Shown here: positions 32,326 to 35,997 of the stretch, one piece after another
How positions within the stretch are numbered: position 1 is the first letter of the stretch
Layout of the letters: each line of letters begins with the position of its first letter
IMG/VR virus record: IMGVR_UViG_3300008339_000221
Location: 1-35,997 of that record
Source of the DNA: a virus
Length of the DNA: 35,997 bases
Strand: one strand, 5' to 3'
Translations under genes and position numbers: made by a program
Notes under the pieces: generated by a model
Told to the model about the DNA's origin: nothing
Database searches by the model: none
The model's input: the letters and a program-made list of their open reading frames with translations, nothing else

Positions 32326-32351
32326 AAAAAGCCCCGCAGGGGAGGCGGGGC
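32324..32351 (-). terminator. minus-strand rho-independent terminator
   Basis: On the minus strand GCCCCGC-CTCCCCT-GCGGGGC is a perfect 7-pair stem followed by TTTTTTT. No minus-strand gene lies near it; it begins inside the stop of the 58-residue gene on the plus strand. On the plus strand the same hairpin has no T-run and could only stabilise the RNA. Confidence 0.7.
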
Positions 32352-32378
32352 AAAACCGGCAGCACAAGGAAATTCTAC

Positions 32379-32543
32379 ATGAAACACATGAAAGATGATT
32401 TGCACCACATGGTTGTTTTTAATCAAGAAGATTTAGACATGGTAATTCTTGCTTTTAAACGAGCCATTAACACTTGGTCGCCGCCACCAGAAAAGTTATC
32501 GCAATTGATTGAAGAATTAGAGAATGTCCGATTGCATTTATGA
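32379..32543 (+). CDS. 54-residue small protein
   Basis: Starts eight bases after AAGGA. The sequence MKHMKDDLHHMVVFNQEDLD is followed by helices AFKRAINTW and LSQLIEELENVRLHL. It is soluble and His/Met-rich at the start; no family is recognised. It follows the GC-rich hairpin and overlaps the next gene by 20 bases. Confidence 0.65.
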   Translation: MKHMKDDLHHMVVFNQEDLDMVILAFKRAINTWSPPPEKLSQLIEELENVRLHL

Positions 32544-32742
32544 TTTCAATTTAGAGTCGGACAGAGAGCGATTTATTCAACGGGAACCATGTAAAACAAT
32601 GCGGAAAATTTACGTTGAGATGATTGAAAAACGATGGGGTTCCTGCGGCGAATGGAAAAAAGGAAATAACTGTGGTTGCACATATCAATGCAAAAGAAAG
32701 AAAAACATCGAAGAAGCGCAAAAAAAGTATCAGCCTCTCTGA
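32524..32742 (+). CDS. small Cys-rich protein
   Basis: 72 residues. RWGSCGEWKKGNNCGCTYQC near the C terminus has four closely spaced Cys residues and suggests a metal-binding fold. The N-terminal half is acidic and helical (LESDRERFIQREPCKT). It overlaps the 54-residue gene by 20 bases and the NinG gene by 71. Function is unknown; a small zinc protein near NinG could act in recombination or repair. Confidence 0.6.
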   Translation: MSDCIYDFNLESDRERFIQREPCKTMRKIYVEMIEKRWGSCGEWKKGNNCGCTYQCKRKKNIEEAQKKYQPL

Positions 32743-33124
32743 TTTAGAAAAAAAGCTGGATAAAGTATTTAGTCAATACATTAGACTAAAAGACGCAGAC
32801 GAAGGCGGAACGGTTGAATGTGTAACTTGCAATCAGTTATTTTATTGGAAGGAAACCGATTGCGGACATTTCATCAAACGACAATACAGGTCAGTACGAT
32901 GGGATGAAAGAAACGTAGGTGTTCAGTGTACTAGGTGTAATCATTATATGGGAGGTCGGCAGGATGATTACTCAAGATACATTATCAAAACTTACGGTTA
33001 CTCGGTTTTTGATGAACTTATGCGGTTGAAATATCAAACAATAAAATTTAGCAGGTTAGATATTCAACAAAAGATTGACGAATATAAAGAAAAGTTGGAG
33101 TGTTTAAATGTCAGACGAGATTGA
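32672..33124 (+). CDS. ninG: NinG / Rap recombination protein
   Basis: About 150 residues. A basic N terminus (NAKERKTSKKRKK) is followed by LEKKLDKVFSQYIRLKDAD, then a zinc and HNH-like core: CVTCNQLFYWKETDCGHFIK, RWDERNVGVQCTRCNHYMGG. The four Cys and Asp/His residues match NinG (Rap), which promotes lambda recombination as a branched-DNA nuclease. I prefer the GTG at 32672, seven bases after AAAGGA, to an in-frame TTG at 32624 without a site. It overlaps the next gene by 17 bases. Confidence 0.88.
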   Translation: MVAHINAKERKTSKKRKKSISLSDLEKKLDKVFSQYIRLKDADEGGTVECVTCNQLFYWKETDCGHFIKRQYRSVRWDERNVGVQCTRCNHYMGGRQDDYSRYIIKTYGYSVFDELMRLKYQTIKFSRLDIQQKIDEYKEKLECLNVRRD

Positions 33125-33296
33125 TGTCGCTAACGATTACGCGCAGACAGTTCTTGATAATCAGATTAAAGAGGTTCGCAAACGTGCAATCTTAGAAAAA
33201 GGCGAACCGGGTGACTGTGATTTGTGCGGCGAATGGAGTGGTCGGTTAGTCAATGACGTATGCGCTCCATGTCGAGATAGGTATAAATTAAAATGA
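33108..33296 (+). CDS. TraR/DksA-type zinc-finger protein
   Basis: 62 residues. A helical start (NDYAQTVLDNQIKEVRKRAI) leads to CDLCGEWSGRLVNDVCAPCR, a C4 zinc finger of the DksA/TraR type. Small phage and plasmid TraR proteins bind RNA polymerase's secondary channel and shift host transcription. This one lacks a clear N-terminal DxxDA tip, so the effect on polymerase is uncertain. Confidence 0.8.
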   Translation: MSDEIDVANDYAQTVLDNQIKEVRKRAILEKGEPGDCDLCGEWSGRLVNDVCAPCRDRYKLK

Positions 33297-33709
33297 CAAT
33301 TTCAGAATTTAAACAATTATTAGAGTTCCACGTAAAACGAGTTCCTAATTGTTCAACACATGACCAATTTGACGAATGGCGAACTTTTGCAGCACAACTA
33401 ACACCTTCTTATACATCTTGGTTTTGTACTGATTGCACACCAGAGTTTCAGTTAAAACATAAAAGGAAAGGAACCTGCGACCATCCGTATATTAAATTCA
33501 AAAGAATTCAGGGCAGTTTAGACGGTTATGTTCCAGCAGATTGGTCAGAAGAACACAAAAAAACTATTAAGATATTAATAAATGATTACCCGGCAAGAAA
33601 AATCAAAAATGACAGCAGCAGTAGAAAATTACATGGGAAGAAGGTTTTGCACGAATTGTCAGTCTTATCAGCCAATGATGAAGGGCAAGTGGATTCGGAC
33701 AAAGAGTAA
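33293..33709 (+). CDS. phage protein with CxxC motif, unknown
   Basis: 138 residues. SWFCTDCTPEFQLKHKRKGT then CDHPYIKFKRIQGSLDGYVP forms a plausible zinc site (Cys-x-x-Cys, Cys-x-His). I have seen comparable short phage proteins but know no function. The last about 40 residues (from NDYPARKIK) are Ser/Lys-rich and overlap another real-looking gene in a different frame, so the natural end may differ. It is coupled to the gene before by ATGA. Confidence 0.65.
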   Translation: MTISEFKQLLEFHVKRVPNCSTHDQFDEWRTFAAQLTPSYTSWFCTDCTPEFQLKHKRKGTCDHPYIKFKRIQGSLDGYVPADWSEEHKKTIKILINDYPARKIKNDSSSRKLHGKKVLHELSVLSANDEGQVDSDKE

Positions 33710-33767
33710 AAACGGCCAGCGGTGGAAATGTCAATCCTGCACAGAGAGGGCAAATGTTAGACGCTAA
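33609..33767 (+). CDS. small C4 zinc protein, overlapping frame
   Basis: 52 residues from ATG 33609; an in-frame ATG at 33582 would add 9. RRFCTNCQSYQPMMKGKWIR followed by WKCQSCTERANVRR has two Cys-x-x-Cys pairs separated by 24 residues, a convincing zinc ribbon. It overlaps the preceding gene by about 100 bases, and there is no good ribosome site. It might be made as the end of a longer frameshifted protein. It overlaps the next gene by 14 bases. Confidence 0.6.
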   Translation: MTAAVENYMGRRFCTNCQSYQPMMKGKWIRTKSKNGQRWKCQSCTERANVRR

Positions 33768-34005
33768 TCAGGTAATAAATATTTGTAAACAATTCACAGT
33801 GCTTTCCAGCTTCAAGAGATACAACAGAAAGTATTACGACAAAGCAAGAAAGTTAGGAATTTTTGAAGAAGCAACAAAACACATGGTTCGCGGTATTAAA
33901 TGTCCTGAAGAAATAGTTGATGATTCAAGACCAAAACTAGGTATTTGTTTACTTCAAGACTATTGGGTAACTAAAGGCGATTGGGCAGAACAAAATGACA
34001 TTTGA
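33754..34005 (+). CDS. small helical protein, unknown
   Basis: 83 residues. SSFKRYNRKYYDKARKLGIF followed by EEATKHM resembles the short segment (Tyr-x-x-Ala-Arg-x-x-Gly ... His-Met) seen in some phage endonuclease-linked and HTH proteins; it may bind DNA. The ending PKLGICLLQDYWVTKGDWAE is not diagnostic. It overlaps both neighbours (14 and 11 bases), fitting a tightly packed operon. Confidence 0.65.
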   Translation: MLDANQVINICKQFTVLSSFKRYNRKYYDKARKLGIFEEATKHMVRGIKCPEEIVDDSRPKLGICLLQDYWVTKGDWAEQNDI

Positions 34006-34324
34006 CGAATATAAACAATTAGCAATGCGTACAAAAAAAGATGGGGATTTTAACTTTGATATTAAACATTCTGTTTACGGTCTTAGTGGTGAAGTAGGGG
34101 AATTTGCCGATTGTATTAAACGCTGGCAAATATACGGAAAAGAACTAGACAGGGAGAACGCCCGTGAAGAAATCGGAGATATTCTGTGGTTTGTTGCTCT
34201 TGCTGCTAACGCTCTTGGATGCAGTCTTGATGAACTTGCCCAAGAAAACATCAACAAACTGGCCCGAAGATACCCCGAAAAATATACGGATGAACTGGCA
34301 AACGCGAGAATTGATAAATATTGA
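33995..34324 (+). CDS. MazG-like nucleotide pyrophosphohydrolase
   Basis: 109 residues of all-alpha NTP pyrophosphatase type. The paired metal motifs are GEVGEFAD (Glu33, Glu36) and REEIGDILWF (Glu59, Asp62), the ExxE-ExxD signature of MazG-like enzymes. The length fits a single-domain phage MazG. Such enzymes hydrolyse (d)NTPs and are thought to adjust nucleotide or alarmone pools in infected cells. Its start overlaps the previous gene by 11 bases. Confidence 0.92.
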   Translation: MTFDEYKQLAMRTKKDGDFNFDIKHSVYGLSGEVGEFADCIKRWQIYGKELDRENAREEIGDILWFVALAANALGCSLDELAQENINKLARRYPEKYTDELANARIDKY

Positions 34325-34348
34325 CAATTACTATTTATCTGGTATATT
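34321..34348 (+). promoter_or_regulatory. promoter before the wHTH gene
   Basis: TTGACA (perfect -35), a 16-base spacer and TATATT (five of six). It begins within the stop region of the MazG gene and lies 33 bases before the next start, so genes from 34381 on can be expressed separately. Confidence 0.75.
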
Positions 34349-34380
34349 GACAGTTCCAAACTTAAACAGGAGAAAACAAG

Positions 34381-34593
34381 ATGGTTGTTACCAAAAGGAT
34401 TATGGAACTACTGAAAAACGAAACAAGGCTGACAGCGAAGTTGATTGCCCAAAAGACAGACGCAAAGGAATCCTGCGTAAAAACCACGTTGTCTAATCTT
34501 TGCCGAAGGGGTAGAGTCTTGCGTGAAAAAGCCCTTGCGGAACATCAATCAAAAGTCGGCCCGAAAAACATTTACGTTTACTTTTTGCCGTAA
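34381..34593 (+). CDS. winged-helix regulator
   Basis: 70 residues. TKRIMELLKNETRLTAKLIA then QKTDAKESCVKTTLSNLCRR form the helix-turn-helix, GRVLREKALAEHQSKVGPKN the wing. The likely role is transcription control through DNA binding. AGGAG lies about eight bases before the start, and it has its own promoter, which suggests it is regulated apart from the recombination genes. Confidence 0.8.
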   Translation: MVVTKRIMELLKNETRLTAKLIAQKTDAKESCVKTTLSNLCRRGRVLREKALAEHQSKVGPKNIYVYFLP

Positions 34594-34611
34594 TGAAATA
34601 AGGAACAGGTA

Positions 34612-34974
34612 ATGGATAAATCACATTGCGCTCAATTAATTCAATGCCTGTTCCACAGTGCGACCAGTACGCATATCCTTCATTTACAAACTAGAAGCTA
34701 TGCGGAGCATGTGGCACTTAGCGATTACTACGCGGAGATTGTTGATATAGCTGACGCTATCGCTGAAGCGTATCAAGGTAAGTATGGAATCATTGACGGA
34801 TATACCAATGACTACAAACTGCCAACTAATCCTATTGAAACTCTTATCGCGGTGAATGACTGTATTACGGAGCATCGCGCACAGTTACCGCAAGACTCTG
34901 AGATTCAGAACTTGATTGATGAAGCCGTTGCTTTGGTTGACGCTACGCTTTACAAGCTGCGGTTTCTTGGGTGA
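34612..34974 (+). CDS. Dps/ferritin-like helical phage protein (DUF5856-like)
   Basis: 120 residues. HSATSTHILHLQTRSYAEHV then ALSDYYAEIVDIADAIAEAY recalls the first two helices of Dps-like proteins, where a His near the first helix pairs with a downstream Asp/Glu cluster (Asp46, Asp49, Glu53). The second half (ETLIAVNDCITEHRAQL, EIQNLIDEAVALVDATLYKL) supplies two more helices. Role unknown; DNA protection or iron handling are possibilities. AGGAACAGG precedes the start. Confidence 0.7.
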   Translation: MDKSHCAQLIQCLFHSATSTHILHLQTRSYAEHVALSDYYAEIVDIADAIAEAYQGKYGIIDGYTNDYKLPTNPIETLIAVNDCITEHRAQLPQDSEIQNLIDEAVALVDATLYKLRFLG

Positions 34975-35159
34975 GAAAAACATTTAAATGTGGCGCACCT
35001 ATAACACCTGAAAATTCCTATAAAAAAGCAGGTAACTCTAGGTGTTTACAATGTAAGCGCATGTATGCAAGACAATACTATAGACGAAAAAGTAAAGAAA
35101 AACAGTTACAAAGCATTTTAAGCAAAAGTATAGTAAAAAAAATCAATTTTTATGCCTAG
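34971..35159 (+). CDS. small Cys-containing basic protein
   Basis: 62 residues from a GTG that overlaps the previous TGA. FKCGAPITPENSYKKAGNSR then CLQCKRMYARQYYRRKS shows one Cys plus a Cys-x-x-Cys pair and a highly basic tail. This resembles the zinc part of HNH-associated or DNA-binding phage proteins (a family with N-Y/F-x-K-x-G-x-x-x-x-C-x-x-C). Its end overlaps the HNH gene by 8 bases, so the two may be made and act together. Confidence 0.65.
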   Translation: MRKTFKCGAPITPENSYKKAGNSRCLQCKRMYARQYYRRKSKEKQLQSILSKSIVKKINFYA

Positions 35160-35598
35160 CGTACCCTCGCCAAATAAATGTAATTTTTTGGGGTGTAAAG
35201 AGGCAAGGTCGTTTGGCACAAATTCCTGCGAGAAACACGGCGGCAAACGGTCAGAGAAATACGGCCATAACGCCAAGCTGTATAACTCTACCGCTTGGAA
35301 GTCTATACGCGGCAGGATTCAGTCAGAACATCCTATTTGTGCGGCCTGTTTGTCCAGAGGAATCATTACTCCTACTGAAGCAATAGACCACGTATTTCCT
35401 CATAAGCAGGATAGAAACAAATTCCTGATTAACTTATTTCAAGGTCTATGTGTTGCTTGTCATACTCAAAAGACCAAGCTGGAATCTCAAGGTATTTACA
35501 GACACTACACAGAACAAGGCCCGATAGACTATAAACAACAGGACTACTCAGTAACAGTATTGGGAAGTTTTGGTCAAAAAATAAACACCAGCATCTAA
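35152..35598 (+). CDS. HNH endonuclease
   Basis: 148 residues. An N-terminal Cys/His zinc segment (CNFLGCKEARSFGTNSCEKH) precedes the HNH fold: CAACLSRG (Cys63, Cys66), AIDHVFPHKQD with Asp79-His80, Asn94 in LINLFQGLC and CVACHTQKTKLE (Cys100, Cys103, His104). HNH proteins encoded next to terminases (for example HK97 gp74) are needed for genome cutting during packaging. Here TerS is the next gene if the map is closed across the window ends, which supports that role. Confidence 0.9.
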   Translation: MPSVPSPNKCNFLGCKEARSFGTNSCEKHGGKRSEKYGHNAKLYNSTAWKSIRGRIQSEHPICAACLSRGIITPTEAIDHVFPHKQDRNKFLINLFQGLCVACHTQKTKLESQGIYRHYTEQGPIDYKQQDYSVTVLGSFGQKINTSI

Positions 35599-35663
35599 AA
35601 ATAAAAAAAATATTCTTATTATTTAATTCCTGCCAGCCCAGAAAATAATTTTTCCCCCTAAAA

Positions 35664-35679
35664 TTTTCCGCCCGGAAAA
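35664..35679 (+). terminator. hairpin after the HNH gene
   Basis: TTTTCC and GGAAAA pair around GCCC; T10 follows ten bases later, too far for a classic terminator, though it could still work as one with local A/T pairing. No better terminator follows the rightward operon. Confidence 0.4.
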
Positions 35680-35770
35680 TGACGTTGAATTTTTTTTTTA
35701 AAAATGAGTCGGGGGTGTATAAAAAGGGGCATTAAAAAGCTATGTTGCACCGCGATAACCACATAAACTT

Positions 35771-35823
35771 GTCGGAAATAGGGCGATTTTACCCTTTTCC
35801 ATTGTCGGATATAGGGCGATTTT
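35771..35823 (+). repeat. 20-bp direct repeat pair
   Basis: GTCGGAAATAGGGCGATTTT at 35771-35790 and the same with one A-to-T change at 35804-35823, with starts 33 bases apart (about three helix turns). They could be protein-binding sites. Confidence 0.85.
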
Positions 35824-35888
35824 TTGGGTAACTGAAACCCAGAAAAAACCAAATAAAACAATAAGTTAGCGCATTTTCTCGCATTTCC

Positions 35889-35997
35889 TGTGTTGCCCTG
35901 TGTTGCCCTTTGTCGCCTGTGGTCGCCTGTGTCGCCTGTGTCGCCCTGTGGTCGCCTGTGTCGCCTGTGATCGCCCTGTGGTCGCCTGTGTCGCCCT
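35889..35997 (+). repeat. array of eleven 9-11-bp repeats, TGTG(N)TCGCC(C)
   Basis: Units are TGTGTTGCCC twice, TTTGTCGCC, then TGTGGTCGCC, TGTGTCGCC and TGTGTCGCCC with small variations, up to the window edge. There is a higher-order period: units 4-6, 7-9 and 10-11 follow the same order (29, then 30 bases). The array is not coding, and its far end is cut by the window. Confidence 0.9.

Larger units (their letters stand above)
35599..35888. other. gene-free stretch with AT-rich runs and repeats
   Basis: I see no convincing gene here. It holds A/T runs, a hairpin at 35664-35679, T10 at 35690-35699 and the two 20-base repeats. A weak minus-strand frame (35861-35658) starts at TTG and lacks a ribosome site. 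This region and the array beyond it would lie between HNH and TerS on a closed map. Confidence 0.6.

Noticed and set aside
35658-35861. 67-codon minus-strand frame before the repeat array
   Set aside because: It begins at TTG with no ribosome site; its internal repeat only reflects the 20-bp DNA repeat.
1-35997. Direct terminal redundancy between the two window ends
   Set aside because: The first bases do not match the last ones beyond chance, so closure can only be inferred from gene order.

Overview
The window looks like the complete or near-complete genome of a small (about 36 kb) tailed phage of siphovirus type. Its likely host is an aquatic Gram-negative bacterium. The reasons are an HK97-type head module, a lambda-like tail module (G/GT frameshift pair, TMP_2-type tape measure, J-like tip protein), an M15 peptidase with a 3-TM-type holin for lysis, and collagen-like fibres of a kind common in freshwater and marine phage contigs. 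I see no integrase and no recognisable CI-type repressor. I see no DNA polymerase, helicase or primase either, so replication must lean heavily on the host. The host and the lytic lifestyle are inferences.

Layout: (1) 57-8305, packaging and head: TerS, TerL, portal, prohead protease, a major capsid protein, a second tandem capsid paralogue without the scaffolding (delta) domain, connector, head closure and tail terminator. (2) 8343-18910, tail: tube protein, chaperones with a textbook -1 frameshift site, a displaced HK97 gp10-like protein, tape measure, two minor tail proteins, a GNAT-like protein, a J-like tip protein with a signal-peptide-like N terminus, and a glycine-rich adhesin. (3) 18914-24629, host-contact region: small proteins, a cupin, a GIY-YIG homing endonuclease sitting on the start of the next gene (which is left with an apparent AUC start), and two Gly-X-Ser collagen-like fibres. 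(4) 24650-27325, glycan module: GT2-methyltransferase fusion, GT2 fused to a GT9 N-half-like domain, and a separate GT9 C-half. (5) 27347-28427, lysis.

(6) 29944-28424 on the minus strand: a leftward operon with a winged-helix protein, a replication-organizer-like domain, small proteins and a tRNA-Leu(TAA) whose first base is the last base of a stop codon. (7) 29945-30595: a divergent control region whose two promoters carry the same 18-bp block in inverted orientation, with operator-like repeats between them. (8) 30596-35598 on the plus strand: ERF recombinase, YqaJ exonuclease and an SSB-like protein ending in DDIPF, then NinG, zinc-finger proteins, MazG, a winged-helix regulator, a Dps-like protein and an HNH endonuclease. 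(9) 35599-35997: no convincing gene, but a near-perfect 20-bp direct repeat and an array of eleven 9-11-bp TGTG(N)TCGCC(C) repeats that runs off the end. If the molecule is circularly permuted or cos-ended, this array lies between HNH and TerS, the expected place for a packaging signal.

How it works together: ERF, exonuclease and SSB-like protein form a recombination module. HNH, TerS and TerL package DNA into a head that may use two capsid proteins. The tail carries collagen-like stalks rich in Ser, directly upstream of phage glycosyltransferases that could decorate either those fibres or the host surface.
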